Positions 52,263 through 61,736 of a stretch of DNA of 64,000 nucleotides are shown here, piece after piece (within the stretch, counting starts at the first letter, position 1; every line of letters starts with the position of its first letter). The translations under genes were made by a program, and so were the position numbers. The notes under the pieces were generated by a model. The model saw nothing but the letters and a program-made list of their open reading frames with translations. It was not told where the DNA came from and did no database searches. Source of the DNA: Kangiella spongicola (GTDB lineage Bacteria > Pseudomonadota > Gammaproteobacteria > Enterobacterales > Kangiellaceae). The stretch is from the NCBI RefSeq assembly GCF_003194565.2, contig NZ_QICH01000001.1:62001-126000 (forward strand), in the 5' to 3' direction.

Positions 52263-53111
52263 TTGAAGTTTCCCACAAGAGTCATCATTATCGCGCTCGC
52301 TTTATTTACCCTTCAGGGTTGTGGTTTACAGTTTTGGTATAACCGCATTGCTTGGCTTTCCACTTGGTACGCAGATGACTATGTGACTTTAACTTCAGTT
52401 CAAGAAGAGCGCATCGAAAAGCTGGTCGATAAGCACTCCTATTGGCATCGCACCACTCAACTTCCTCGCTACAATCAGTTTATTGACGATATCTCTGAAG
52501 ATCTCCGTAACCGCAACCTAGAACTAACTTACGACAATTACAGAGATAGAATTTTCGATTTTTATCAGACCATTTTAGTGCAGGTGCTAGACGATGCTGT
52601 TAACGAGCTATCTCAGCTGAGTGATGAGCAAGTCGAAGAGTTAATGCAAAACATCAACAACTCCGCACAAGAGCAAGCCAAAGAATATCGTAAAAAAGAT
52701 GACAAAGAGCGTGCTGAGGAAGAGCTTGAAGAAGCGATTGAATATTACGACGAGTGGTTTGATGATCTTACTGAAGAACAAGAAACTATCATCACACAGA
52801 TGGTGCAGAAGACTCAGCCAACTTTCGAACTACGTAGTGAGTATTTGGCTAGTTGGCGTCAGGCCTTCAAGTTAGCGCTACAAGAACGTCACACTGAATC
52901 TGGCCAGAAAGCCCTCTACAGCTTAATGCTCAAACCGCGCCAACTTACTTCACCGGAATTAAAGAAAGCTAGAGAGTTGAACAGCCAAGTGTTTAAAACA
53001 CACCTAATTCAGCTCTTTAACTCTTTATCTGACGAGCAAATTGAAAACTTTATAGATTTCCTTAGCGATTACCAAGCGGACTTCAATGACTTGATTGAGG
53101 ATGCCGACTAA
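52263..53111 (+). CDS. DUF6279-type lipoprotein
   Basis: A 282-residue helical lipoprotein with lipobox LQGC (C20) and an acidic, charged middle (EEELEEAIEYYDEWFDD). It resembles the DUF6279 family, whose function is unknown. The start is TTG at 52263: AGGAG (52251-52255) lies seven bases before it, and there is no nearby ATG. Converges on the DUF3307 gene with a 4-base overlap of their 3' ends. Confidence 0.82.
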   Translation: MKFPTRVIIIALALFTLQGCGLQFWYNRIAWLSTWYADDYVTLTSVQEERIEKLVDKHSYWHRTTQLPRYNQFIDDISEDLRNRNLELTYDNYRDRIFDFYQTILVQVLDDAVNELSQLSDEQVEELMQNINNSAQEQAKEYRKKDDKERAEEELEEAIEYYDEWFDDLTEEQETIITQMVQKTQPTFELRSEYLASWRQAFKLALQERHTESGQKALYSLMLKPRQLTSPELKKARELNSQVFKTHLIQLFNSLSDEQIENFIDFLSDYQADFNDLIEDAD

Positions 53112-53869
53112 ATTAAATCACTGAAATATTCATAGCCCAAGCTGATAGCGATGGCTAAACCAAAGCTGAGCAAAGTTCCAATTAAGATATACTCGGTTAA
53201 TCGGCGATCATGCGCTTCTTTTAGATCGCCAAATCTAAACACTGACTTTGCCGCCAATAAGAAACCAACGCCTTCCCAGTGATTAGTCACAATAAAGACA
53301 AATATAAATAATCGCTCTAAAAAGCCAATATAACTCCCCGCATTGGCCAGTGAATGGTTCGTTTCACCAGGCTGATCGACATTCAACGGCGTCCAACGTG
53401 AAATTAACACTTTGATGATGATAGAAGAAACTCGCGTTAACAACAGCAGCACAACCGCCATCAGCCAAAACTGCTCGTAGTTGAAAGAAAACTCATAAAG
53501 CTCTGGGTAGTAATAACCAACAACCCCCAGTATGACTAGCAAATGAACCAGTTGATCCGCTAAAAAAAGACTGCGTTGATTAAAAAACAGTGATTTGTCA
53601 GCATCTATGGTCTTATCCAAAACCCGATTGCCGATAGCCTTTCCGCCGTCGACTAGGTAGTGAGTCATGCTCAAAATTAGCCAGCCAAGCCAAAACTGTG
53701 GGGCGAAGGAAAAGGCCATGGCGTATAAAGCTGCATGCACCAGACTGTGTAAAATCAGTTTGCTTGAAGCAAAGCCTTTTTGCTCCTTATCTTTGACCCA
53801 CGAAAGCGGTTGGATCAGGAAGTCAGCGATCAGGTGAGCCAGTAATAATTTTAATAGTAATAAGGTCAT
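53108..53869 (-). CDS. DUF3307 membrane protein
   Basis: A 253-residue membrane protein with about seven hydrophobic segments. The N-terminal half shows the DUF3307 features AHLIADFLIQ, followed by HSLVHAALYA and MTHYLVDGGK; these His/Asp motifs may bind metal. Function is unknown. The SatD gene is 71 bases upstream on the same strand, and I recall these families occurring together. Confidence 0.82.
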   Translation of the reverse strand: MTLLLLKLLLAHLIADFLIQPLSWVKDKEQKGFASSKLILHSLVHAALYAMAFSFAPQFWLGWLILSMTHYLVDGGKAIGNRVLDKTIDADKSLFFNQRSLFLADQLVHLLVILGVVGYYYPELYEFSFNYEQFWLMAVVLLLLTRVSSIIIKVLISRWTPLNVDQPGETNHSLANAGSYIGFLERLFIFVFIVTNHWEGVGFLLAAKSVFRFGDLKEAHDRRLTEYILIGTLLSFGLAIAISLGYEYFSDLI

Positions 53870-53940
53870 GAGTTGCTCTTTATTAATTTATCCTTTTAAT
53901 CTTTCAGAGGAAGCCTTTGAACGACTCTTGGCAAGAGCCT

Positions 53941-54594
53941 CTATAATGACAGTCTCTCTTTTATTCTTTCACGGTAATATTCTTCAGCATCCATAATAGG
54001 CCCATACCCAGCTCGCGATAAGCGCTCACTAACACGACTTTGCGGTATCGATAATAACGCCGCGATGTCTTTTTGAGTTGCCTCTGGGTGCTCCAAACGA
54101 GCTAGCACTACCTCGGCGCTAGTCTCAGGCCAATTATCAATGGTTAATAATGCCAAGTTGATTAACAGATTAATGCTTTCATCAAATTCTTGCCAGGGAC
54201 TTTTTAGGGCAAGCGTCTGTTTCTTGAGCGAATCGAACTTTCTTCCTGAATTCACGAAAGCTTCACCGCTGGACTGCAATACCTGTTCACGATGATGCTC
54301 TATGCTTCCAATACCAATCGCCATCCGCACATCCAGCTCTTTGTGCTGCTTAAGGCCTGCCTTTAACTTTAGTGCGATACGTAGCGCATTTTCAGGTTGA
54401 TAACACACCAACTGAAAACTATCCCCGCGATAGACTTGCCAGTCTTTCGGGCTATTTCCAAAATCAGACAAAAGTCTCTGCAGTTCCGAGTTCCAGTCAA
54501 TCTCGCTCTTTATAGCCTGAGAGTTAATGATATCGCCAGTAATTACCGCCACTAGTGGTAATTCGCTGTGTTTGCTTTTCGGTTCTGGGTTCAT
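53941..54594 (-). CDS. SatD-family protein with C-terminal helix-turn-helix
   Basis: A 217-residue cytoplasmic protein of the SatD type (name from the Streptococcus mutans acid-tolerance locus). The first 150 residues start AVITGDIINSQ. The last 50 contain a helix-turn-helix, TQKDIAALLSIPQSRVSERLSRAG. The ATG at 54594 has GAGGAA upstream; TTG at 54597 is too close to it. Two near-identical dyads lie about 70-120 bases upstream and may be its own operator. Co-transcribed with DUF3307. Confidence 0.83.
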   Translation of the reverse strand: MNPEPKSKHSELPLVAVITGDIINSQAIKSEIDWNSELQRLLSDFGNSPKDWQVYRGDSFQLVCYQPENALRIALKLKAGLKQHKELDVRMAIGIGSIEHHREQVLQSSGEAFVNSGRKFDSLKKQTLALKSPWQEFDESINLLINLALLTIDNWPETSAEVVLARLEHPEATQKDIAALLSIPQSRVSERLSRAGYGPIMDAEEYYRERIKERLSL

Positions 54595-54665
54595 CAAGTT
54601 CCTCGCTTCTTACAATAGGCTCAAGTACTAAGCCAGGCAAACCTTATTAAAATTACATAAATTTC

Positions 54666-54685
54666 CGTATAAATAGAAATATACG
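54666..54685. promoter_or_regulatory. Dyad operator candidate 1 upstream of satD
   Basis: CGTATAAATAGAAATATACG: six-base arms CGTATA/TATACG around an eight-base spacer. A second copy starts 28 bases further on. Confidence 0.6.
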
Positions 54686-54693
54686 CTTTTTTT

Positions 54694-54713
54694 CGTATAA
54701 AATCAAATATACG
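54694..54713. promoter_or_regulatory. Dyad operator candidate 2 upstream of satD
   Basis: CGTATAAAATCAAATATACG: same arms and spacer length as the first copy; 17 of 20 bases are identical. Confidence 0.6.
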
Positions 54714-54867
54714 TTATTTGATGTAATACAAAGACTTGTCATAGGGGTGAGCTAGCAGAAGTAAGTAAACAGAGGTTAGCAAGAGCGTTAGGACAAGCTC
54801 TAGTTTATTGAAGAAATATAAAGTTTGGAAAAGACACCAGCGTAGGGAGCTAGGTGGTACTTAGTGA

Positions 54868-55317
54868 CTAATCCTCAGTTTTCATTTGCACACAGAGCAC
54901 ATCACAAGGCGCGCCATGCAAGACCCCGTTTGCCGTGGAGCCTAGTAACAGCTCCCACCCATGTTGACCATGAGTACCGATAACGATGAGATCGCAGTCA
55001 TGATCGCTGGCAAACTTTTTAATGGTTCTAGAAGGCTTACCAATTTCAATATGCTGGTGCTCAGAAGGGATATTGAATCGATTTGCTAAATCATGCAGTC
55101 GCTTAGTCTTTGCCTTGATAGCTTCTTGCTCAAGTTCTTCGGTATTAACGACCACAGCTCCAAACGGTGCACCCGCCCAAAGGCCGGCATCGATTGGCTC
55201 AGCTACATGCAACAACTCAAGCACACCATCGCTCGACAGTTCACTTTGAGCTTTTTGAATGATCTTTCTACTTTCTTTGCGCAAATCGACGGCGACAACG
55301 ATATGACTAAAAGGCAT
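54868..55317 (-). CDS. Universal stress protein
   Basis: A 149-residue UspA-domain protein with the ATP-binding GTHGQHGWELLLGSTA pattern (G-x2-G-x9-G-S/T), so it is the nucleotide-binding type rather than UspA proper. D in VAVDL and the conserved H-V-A-E segment near residue 37 fit the fold. Single gene; condition of use is unknown. Confidence 0.92.
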   Translation of the reverse strand: MPFSHIVVAVDLRKESRKIIQKAQSELSSDGVLELLHVAEPIDAGLWAGAPFGAVVVNTEELEQEAIKAKTKRLHDLANRFNIPSEHQHIEIGKPSRTIKKFASDHDCDLIVIGTHGQHGWELLLGSTANGVLHGAPCDVLCVQMKTED

Positions 55318-55411
55318 GACAAACTCCTTGTTGATTGAGTCTACATATTAACCATAGCATAGCAATCAGAGCATATCTTGCTCAAGGTCAATGAATCGAC
55401 AATTTAAAGCC

Positions 55412-55443
55412 ATAAAAAAAGCGCCCTCAAGGAGCGCTTTTTC
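55412..55443 (-). terminator. Terminator after putP
   Basis: AGCGC/GCGCT hairpin with flanking A- and T-runs, placed between uspA and the end of putP. It reads as a terminator on the reverse strand for putP. Confidence 0.75.
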
Positions 55444-55499
55444 AAGAGTTTGCTAGTGAGTCAACGCACTGTGGCACGCCGACTCCAACATACTAACCA

Positions 55500-57161
55500 C
55501 TAGCTTTTATACTTCTTAAACTCATTGCTGTACCAATCGAACTGGTTTGCAGTTTGTTCGGATACTTTAGTCATTTTACTAACAACATAAATCGCCAGTA
55601 AGCCAATGATGAAGCCAGGCAGTAATTCATACAGGCCGAATAAGCTATACTGAGCTTCCTGAATAACCTCTCCAGCCTCATTAGTTTTTTCTGCGACTGT
55701 AAGTAATGACTCAAGGTAGTCCCAGATCAGTACCGATGCAGCACCAGCGATAATCCCGGCAAGCGCCCCCTGACGTGTCATATGCTTCCACAATAGCGAA
55801 AGTATAATCACTGGACCAAAAGCAGCACCGAAACCAGCCCACGCTTGACCAACCAAGTTTAGTACATTCTTGCTGTCGCCAAGCGCTACAAAGATACCGA
55901 TCGCTGCCACTAGAATCACTACGAAGCGATTAACCCAAACCAGTTCAGTCTCAGAAGCTTCTGGACGAATGTGTGGTTTATAAATATCTTCTGTTACTGA
56001 ACTTGAAACCGCGAGCAATTGTGAGTCAATGGTACTCATCACTGCCGCCATAATAGCCGCCAGTAAGAAGCCTGCTAACCATGGATTAAATAACGCCTGC
56101 GTCAGCAATAAGAAGACTTTTTCAGCGCCTTGAGAAGTGTTTAAAGCCGCCACTTCATCTTTGGTCAGTAACTTATATTCGCTAGCCGCAAAGTCACCGC
56201 CAAAATAAGCAATGCCAGCAAAACCTACAAACACAGCACCTAAAACACAAACCGCCATCCAAGTCATGCCGATACGGCGCGCTTGTGGCACAGTGTTAAC
56301 ACTTTTGATTGCCATGAAACGAGCGAGGATGTGTGGCTGACCGAAATAGCCTAGGCCCCATGCCGCAAGCGACAAGAAGGTAATCCAAAGGAAAGTACCA
56401 TTTTCGTCAAACAATCCCGCAGTAAAGCTGGCCAAGTTATCTTTCCCTAAAGCTTCACCAGTTCGCTGAACACCCTCAGTGATTCCGGTTAAACCGTTGT
56501 ACTCAACTAAAAGAACGATTGGTGCAACCACTAAAGAAATAGCAATGATTAACCCTTGGAAGAAGTCAGTCCAACTAACCGCTAAAAAGCCACCGAGGAA
56601 CGTGTAAGAGATGATAACAATAGTGCTCACGAAAAGAGCGGTGTTGTAATCATAGCCGAAGCTTGACTCGAACAGTTTACTACCTGCCACTAAGCCTGAG
56701 CCAATATAGTAGCCATAGAACACAATCATGACGACAACCGCCGCAATTCGTAACCACTTACCGCCATCGTGGAATCGACCAGCGAAGTAATCAGGCAGAG
56801 TCAAAGCATTATCCGCTATTTCAGTATAAGAGCGGAGACGACCAGCGATGAACTTCCAGTTTAGGTAAGCACCCACGACCAAGAAGAAGGCAAGCCAGGA
56901 CTCGGACAATCCAGAGAAATAAATGGCGCCAGGAAGCCCCATTAGAATCCAACCACTCATGTCGGAAGCGCCCGCACTAAGTGCCGTTACAGCGCCACCG
57001 AGGCCTCGACCACCTAGCATATAATCGCTAGAGTCGTTTGTTTTCATGTAAGCCCAAACACCGATTGCCAGCATAAAAATTAGGTATATGCCGAACGCAA
57101 TTTCGATAGGGCCTACTGACATCCCCCAAATGTTAAATAATTCTGTACTACTAGAGTCCAT
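55500..57161 (-). CDS. putP: Sodium/proline symporter
   Basis: A 553-residue sodium:solute symporter with about 13 hydrophobic helices. GGRGLGGAVTALSAGASDMSGW near residue 50 and SWTDFFQGL are PutP hallmarks, as is the AIMAAVMSTIDSQLLAVSS region of helix 8. It takes up proline with sodium. Located 38 bases after gshA on the same strand, so the two may be co-transcribed. No putA is in the window. Confidence 0.93.
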   Translation of the reverse strand: MDSSSTELFNIWGMSVGPIEIAFGIYLIFMLAIGVWAYMKTNDSSDYMLGGRGLGGAVTALSAGASDMSGWILMGLPGAIYFSGLSESWLAFFLVVGAYLNWKFIAGRLRSYTEIADNALTLPDYFAGRFHDGGKWLRIAAVVVMIVFYGYYIGSGLVAGSKLFESSFGYDYNTALFVSTIVIISYTFLGGFLAVSWTDFFQGLIIAISLVVAPIVLLVEYNGLTGITEGVQRTGEALGKDNLASFTAGLFDENGTFLWITFLSLAAWGLGYFGQPHILARFMAIKSVNTVPQARRIGMTWMAVCVLGAVFVGFAGIAYFGGDFAASEYKLLTKDEVAALNTSQGAEKVFLLLTQALFNPWLAGFLLAAIMAAVMSTIDSQLLAVSSSVTEDIYKPHIRPEASETELVWVNRFVVILVAAIGIFVALGDSKNVLNLVGQAWAGFGAAFGPVIILSLLWKHMTRQGALAGIIAGAASVLIWDYLESLLTVAEKTNEAGEVIQEAQYSLFGLYELLPGFIIGLLAIYVVSKMTKVSEQTANQFDWYSNEFKKYKS

Positions 57162-57199
57162 AACACCCCTTTAAATTTAAGTTAGTTTGGCTCAGCAAC

Positions 57200-58771
57200 C
57201 TACTCAGCAAAATATTGCTCAAGGTACTCTTCAAAACTTAGAGTTTCGCTCTTTTCAATCTCTTGCTGCTCTGCCAGCGATTTTTCAGCTTCTTGTTCAA
57301 ACAAGCGCTGAACTCGCGGCTCAACCGGCTGTGACAAAAACTGCTGCTGAACTTTCGCAGAAAGCTCCATCGTATAGCCAAAATACCCCTTAGCACTACT
57401 TTTGATATCCTTATAGTAGCGTCCAGAAAGGGTCTTTGATGGATCGTTCGCCATCTCAATGGCTTCCGACAGTGCCTTGGTATAAGCTCGCGTATGGTTA
57501 CATTTATCAAGCAAGACTGCAACCGGACGCATTTCCTCAAAAATCTGCAAAGTAGCCTCTTTTAGAGGCAAAGATCGGTTATTTCGAAGCAAATTGAGGT
57601 CAGGCTTGCGTCCGAAGTAAACCACTCGACGGAAGTTTTCATCGTTCTCAGCGTTCTCACGATCTGACTGGTCTTTACTTTCCTGAAGCAAACAGAACAA
57701 CATAAAGACATCTAAAAAGTCGATTTGCGACTGGCTGATCCCTACCGGATCATACGGATTTAGATCCAAGGAGCGTACTTCAACATACTGCACGCCAGCA
57801 CGATTTAACGCCTGTGTCGGGCGTTCACCGCTATTGATCACGCGCTTAGGACGTATTTTGGCGTAATATTCGTTTTCAATTTGTAGCAAGTTTGCGTTTA
57901 ACTGACGATATTCGCCATCAATCTTTACACCTAACTCCTTGTAAAACTCATCAGGAGTGCGGATCGCGCGCTCTAATTCAGCGGTATATTCGTACAAATC
58001 GTTATGACGGATCGAGAATTTTGCTTGAGCATTATTCTGATAACCCAAATCGCTCATGCGTAACGACGTTGCATAATCACCATACATAGTGCCATCATCA
58101 GTTTCGGTTAAAAACTCCCCACCCGCACCTTTTGTAAAAGATTTACAAATCGCCGGCGAAGCACCGTATAAATAGGGTAACAACCAACAATAACGCAAAT
58201 AATTGCGGATTAGCGCCAGATATTGCTCGGAGATAAAGGTTTGAAGATCCGAATTATCACCATAATGGCTTTGTAGCTTTGGCCAAAAGTCATCTGGTAG
58301 TGAGAAATTATAGTGAACACCAGCAATGGTCTGCATGTAGCGTCCATAACGATAACCAAGACCTCGGCGATAAATATGCTTCATCATGCCCACATTCGAA
58401 CTGCCGTAATCAGCCAGAGGAACATCTTCTTCTTTGGTCATGATACAAGGCATACTGCCGAGCCACAGTACTTCGTTTTCCATGTGCTGATAGATATAAC
58501 TATGAATATCAAACAACCATTGGCGTGGCCCTTCTCTACCAGTGGTTACAGGCGTAATCAGCTCAGGCAAAGCTTCTGAGTAGTCCGTTGTAATGTATTG
58601 GTTGGTAAGTGCCGAACCCCATTCTTTTGGATGTGGCCGTTTCGACAAATAACCATCTGGCGTTACGCGGAGACTTTCTTTCTCAATACCGCGGTTGATA
58701 TTGGCCAGACAATTCGGTGCTTCAGACTCAATAAAGGATATAGTAGACCTATACATCTTAGGTTCAAACAT
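57200..58771 (-). CDS. gshA: Glutamate-cysteine ligase
   Basis: A 523-residue ligase of the E. coli GshA type, the first step of glutathione synthesis. Family sequences GIEKESLRVTPDG, GSALTNQYITTDYSEALPELITP, GVHYNFSLPD and YVEVRSLDLNP are intact. The start is unclear: in-frame GTG 58819, ATG 58771 and ATG 58756 are all possible and none has a good ribosome site; I give 58771 provisionally. Probably co-transcribed with putP. Confidence 0.93.
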   Translation of the reverse strand: MFEPKMYRSTISFIESEAPNCLANINRGIEKESLRVTPDGYLSKRPHPKEWGSALTNQYITTDYSEALPELITPVTTGREGPRQWLFDIHSYIYQHMENEVLWLGSMPCIMTKEEDVPLADYGSSNVGMMKHIYRRGLGYRYGRYMQTIAGVHYNFSLPDDFWPKLQSHYGDNSDLQTFISEQYLALIRNYLRYCWLLPYLYGASPAICKSFTKGAGGEFLTETDDGTMYGDYATSLRMSDLGYQNNAQAKFSIRHNDLYEYTAELERAIRTPDEFYKELGVKIDGEYRQLNANLLQIENEYYAKIRPKRVINSGERPTQALNRAGVQYVEVRSLDLNPYDPVGISQSQIDFLDVFMLFCLLQESKDQSDRENAENDENFRRVVYFGRKPDLNLLRNNRSLPLKEATLQIFEEMRPVAVLLDKCNHTRAYTKALSEAIEMANDPSKTLSGRYYKDIKSSAKGYFGYTMELSAKVQQQFLSQPVEPRVQRLFEQEAEKSLAEQQEIEKSETLSFEEYLEQYFAE

Positions 58772-58936
58772 ACAAATAGGCGGGGTAAGTAATAATCCGT
58801 TTACTATGCCACAGAGCACAGTTTTTTCAAGAAGAGTCTCTTTAATTCTAGGTATTTACAGCTGGTACAAGTTGGAATTGATGCCCCAGCAATGGCATAA
58901 TTCCCGTGTCTATTTATAACTAACAGCAGGATTCTT

Positions 58937-60244
58937 GTGAAACTACTTAAAAAAGCATCACTGATTATCGTCGTTGTCTTAATTGCGCTGGTTGTTTTGT
59001 TACAGTTCGACGATAGCTTAAAGCCAGAAACTAAAGCATGGAAAGAAAAAACAGAGCAAGCTATCAATAATGATAATGACGCCTACTTCTACTTCTTAGG
59101 CATGATGGCCCCCGAAGACAAAGATCCTGTTACCGTGGGTAAAGAGATTCACTCGAAAGTTAAAGCTCAGCCGATTGACGATTTTGATGTGGATAATGTC
59201 GAAGAGTCCCGACAAAATGCAAATTATGGCGAAGTTTACCGTATTAAAGACGGTCTAACCGTCCATAAGCCACGCACATACTGCCGTGCCTTTATAAAAC
59301 ATTGCTTTGAAACGCTTTTAGACAACCCATCGCAAGCGAAAGAGCTTGTTACCAATAATAAGTTGCTTAAAAATCGCTATAGAAAATTCCTAGAAATGCC
59401 GAATTATCAGCAGATGCACCCGATGGCAAACTGGAAAAGCATTCCTTCCTATCAAAGCCTGATTGATGCTAATAACCTAGCGCTAATTAGCCTACTGACT
59501 TTAGAAAATAGCGAAACGATTAATCAGCAATTCTCAACACTAATGAACCAGACTCGCCACAAGCTCACGCAGTCCGGCTCAATAATGGAGAAAATGATTT
59601 TCGTAGCAATCATCAATCACAATTTAGAGTTCTATAACTTGCTCTACACACACAACCGAATAGAGAGCCCACTGACTTTCGATAACCTCTCAAAAGAAGA
59701 AAAAGATTTTGAAAAAGCCATGAGTTACGAGCTGTTATCGGGCTCAGCGGTCATGAATCATTACGATTTCAAATGGTATCGCATCGTTGCTCGCGCCGTG
59801 ATTAAGAAAAACATCATGCTCAATAAGCAATATGAATACGCCAAAGCCTACAGCGCCATTAGTCGCTTACCAGCCCATGAGCAGATACAACCAGAAACTT
59901 GGGAAGAAAACCTTCCTGAAGAAGACAGCTTCCTGCAAAAGTATCGTAACTACTCAGGCTGGATTCTTCATCAGATCGCAAAGCCCGCTTATAACGATTA
60001 TATCTATCGCGTGTCAGGTTTAGACGCAAAAATTGGTCTTCTTAACTGGCGCTTACAGCAAACACCTAACGCTCCGATCGATCAGCTATATTTAGAAAGC
60101 CACTCAACGGAAACGTTTAACCCCTACCAAACTGGGGCATTCATTATTAAGGCTGATAGCGACAACCCGAACGTAAAAAGACTGTGTATCGAAAGACCAA
60201 CAAAAATTGCTGATAGAAACCACGTTAGATGCATTCAGCTATAA
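58937..60244 (+). CDS. Membrane-anchored protein of unknown function
   Basis: A 435-residue protein with one N-terminal membrane helix (about 8-25) and a large soluble, probably periplasmic and helical domain. I recognise no family. The start is GTG at 58937, with AGCAGGA six bases upstream. Several cysteines (YCRAFIKHC and the C-terminal RLCIERP...RCIQL) could form disulfides. It is followed after 12 bases by a small membrane gene, so an operon of three unknown genes is likely. Confidence 0.72.
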   Translation: MKLLKKASLIIVVVLIALVVLLQFDDSLKPETKAWKEKTEQAINNDNDAYFYFLGMMAPEDKDPVTVGKEIHSKVKAQPIDDFDVDNVEESRQNANYGEVYRIKDGLTVHKPRTYCRAFIKHCFETLLDNPSQAKELVTNNKLLKNRYRKFLEMPNYQQMHPMANWKSIPSYQSLIDANNLALISLLTLENSETINQQFSTLMNQTRHKLTQSGSIMEKMIFVAIINHNLEFYNLLYTHNRIESPLTFDNLSKEEKDFEKAMSYELLSGSAVMNHYDFKWYRIVARAVIKKNIMLNKQYEYAKAYSAISRLPAHEQIQPETWEENLPEEDSFLQKYRNYSGWILHQIAKPAYNDYIYRVSGLDAKIGLLNWRLQQTPNAPIDQLYLESHSTETFNPYQTGAFIIKADSDNPNVKRLCIERPTKIADRNHVRCIQL

Positions 60245-60256
60245 GCACACAACATC

Positions 60257-60481
60257 ATGAGAAAAAAATATAAACCACCAATAGCCCAAACCTTCACAGC
60301 CTTCATCATTGCTTTTGTCAGCTCAAGGGTATTATTTTATTTAATAGACTTTAACTACAGCCTATTCAAAGACCCGTTTAACCTAGGAAAATTTCTAACG
60401 GATATCGGCGTCTTTTTCGGCTTTTTCTTTATCGGTATGGTGGTTTATAACTTGTTTACCCCTAACAAACGTAAGAGTTAG
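60257..60481 (+). CDS. Small membrane protein, unknown function
   Basis: A 74-residue protein with two hydrophobic segments and basic ends (MRKKYKPP and PNKRKS). It follows the preceding gene by 12 bases. I do not recognise it. Confidence 0.6.
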   Translation: MRKKYKPPIAQTFTAFIIAFVSSRVLFYLIDFNYSLFKDPFNLGKFLTDIGVFFGFFFIGMVVYNLFTPNKRKS

Positions 60482-60519
60482 CAACTAATTTTTAACACTA
60501 CACAGAAAGGAGCTGTTAC

Positions 60520-60849
60520 ATGGAAGCACTAATCAGTTTAATTATTGTCGTTCTACTACTCGTTTTGCCGCTCAAGTTCGCCGCGCAGTTTATCGGCGCC
60601 AAAAACACAGGCTTCTTCAACTGCCTGTTCGCCCTTATCATCTCCGCCCTCTTCCAATATGGCGTCGAACACTTCTTTCCAAACTTAGACAACACCTATG
60701 GCTGGCTCGTCACCGTACCCGTCGCCGCCATCGCCTACATGCTCGTGCTTGGCACAAGCTTTATCAAAGGTGTACTAATCGCCATCGTACAGGTTATTTT
60801 AGCGGTGTTATTGACTGCTTTAGTCGCGAGTTTAATGGCGGGAGTATAG
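60520..60849 (+). CDS. Small multi-helix membrane protein, unknown function
   Basis: A 109-residue protein with about four hydrophobic helices and little else. A good ribosome site (AAAGGAG) lies before the ATG. It is the last of a three-gene run of unknown membrane-associated proteins and borders the repeat-rich region. Confidence 0.65.
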   Translation: MEALISLIIVVLLLVLPLKFAAQFIGAKNTGFFNCLFALIISALFQYGVEHFFPNLDNTYGWLVTVPVAAIAYMLVLGTSFIKGVLIAIVQVILAVLLTALVASLMAGV

Positions 60850-60877
60850 GTTAATAGTGGTTTCGCTCTTACAGCGA

Positions 60878-60911
60878 GTTACTTTCTCTTTTTTGGTCAA
60901 GAGAAAGTAAC
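60878..60911. repeat. Palindromic repeat element A
   Basis: Perfect 13-base inverted repeat GTTACTTTCTCTT/AAGAGAAAGTAAC around an eight-base loop. The following CCAAAGAGAAGCCCACCCC resembles a dispersed intergenic repeat that I recall from several gammaproteobacteria; copies elsewhere in this genome cannot be checked here. Confidence 0.7.
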
Positions 60912-61111
60912 CAAAGAGAAGCCCACCCCAGACGCTAGGTGCTTCGCACTTCCCTCGCTCAACAAAGTTACTCACGCGCCGCTAAACGAAACACTCCCCT
61001 TCGGGGATTCCTTGCAGTCACCTATTCGTCTTAGCTTAATCAGACTGCAGTAATATATCATCAGCCGTTTAGTAATAGCAGTATTACAACAATTTTATTA
61101 AGGAGTTCACT

Positions 61112-61540
61112 ATTAAGTGGGAAATATTTAAAGAAATTGACTGTCCTTGTTCCGATATTTCCTATCAATGGATCTCTGAACGAGATCCAAAGTTAATAGT
61201 CATAATGCACTTTTCAAGAGTCATTGGTGGTATTGATAAAGATCTGAAGTTAGTTTTCACTCACCCAATAGCTTTGCAGTGGGAAGATGAAAGTTACAAT
61301 GTTATTGAATTACCCAATAACTTACCAAAATGTTCTAAAGAACAATTTAACGAATGGACATACCCGACCTTGACTATTTCAGATTCCAAGTGGGCAAACG
61401 AATATGCTGCAATGACGCACTCCATAGATAACTTTGAAAATCACAGAGTAACTCATTATGCGTTTATATCTATGAACGACATACTAAACGTACTTTCAGA
61501 GAACGAGCCGACTGTAAGCTGGATCAAAGAAACGTATTGA
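61112..61540 (+). CDS. Orphan protein of unknown function, probable ATT start
   Basis: The frame is open from upstream of an ideal ribosome site (AAGGAG, 61100-61105) to the stop at 61540. With that site the initiation codon would be ATT at 61112, six bases after AGGAG, giving 142 residues that begin KWEIFKEIDCPC after the first residue. The first ATG in frame (61205) has no ribosome site and would give 111 residues. ATT starts are rare (infC is the known case), so a decayed ATG is the alternative. No recognisable domain. Surrounded by repeats; probably acquired. Confidence 0.5.
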   Translation: MKWEIFKEIDCPCSDISYQWISERDPKLIVIMHFSRVIGGIDKDLKLVFTHPIALQWEDESYNVIELPNNLPKCSKEQFNEWTYPTLTISDSKWANEYAAMTHSIDNFENHRVTHYAFISMNDILNVLSENEPTVSWIKETY

Positions 61541-61550
61541 ATGTAATAGG

Positions 61551-61620
61551 CGTAGGTTCAGCTGAGTGGAGCGATGCCCAACGAATAAACAATGTTGGGG
61601 TTCATACCCCCCAACCTACT
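61551..61620. repeat. Palindromic repeat element B
   Basis: GTAGGTT at one end and AACCTAC at the other, with GATGCCCAAC and GTTGGGG-TTCAT inside. This resembles the common dispersed GTAGGTTGGG-type intergenic repeat family. Confidence 0.6.
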
Positions 61621-61659
61621 GGCTGAAAGAACGAAATATAATTTTAAGTAAAGACACTG

Positions 61660-61692
61660 GATCCCGCGGTTAAACCTCGGGATGACGTGAGA
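61660..61692. repeat. Palindromic repeat element C
   Basis: GGATCCCGCGGTTAAACC followed by TCGGGATGACG: hairpin-forming ATCCCG/CGGGAT, matching a short repeat I recall from several proteobacterial genomes. Confidence 0.5.
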
Positions 61693-61736
61693 ATTTGATA
61701 TTTCTTCGATTAGGTGAAAGCTTAGATTTTTTATTT

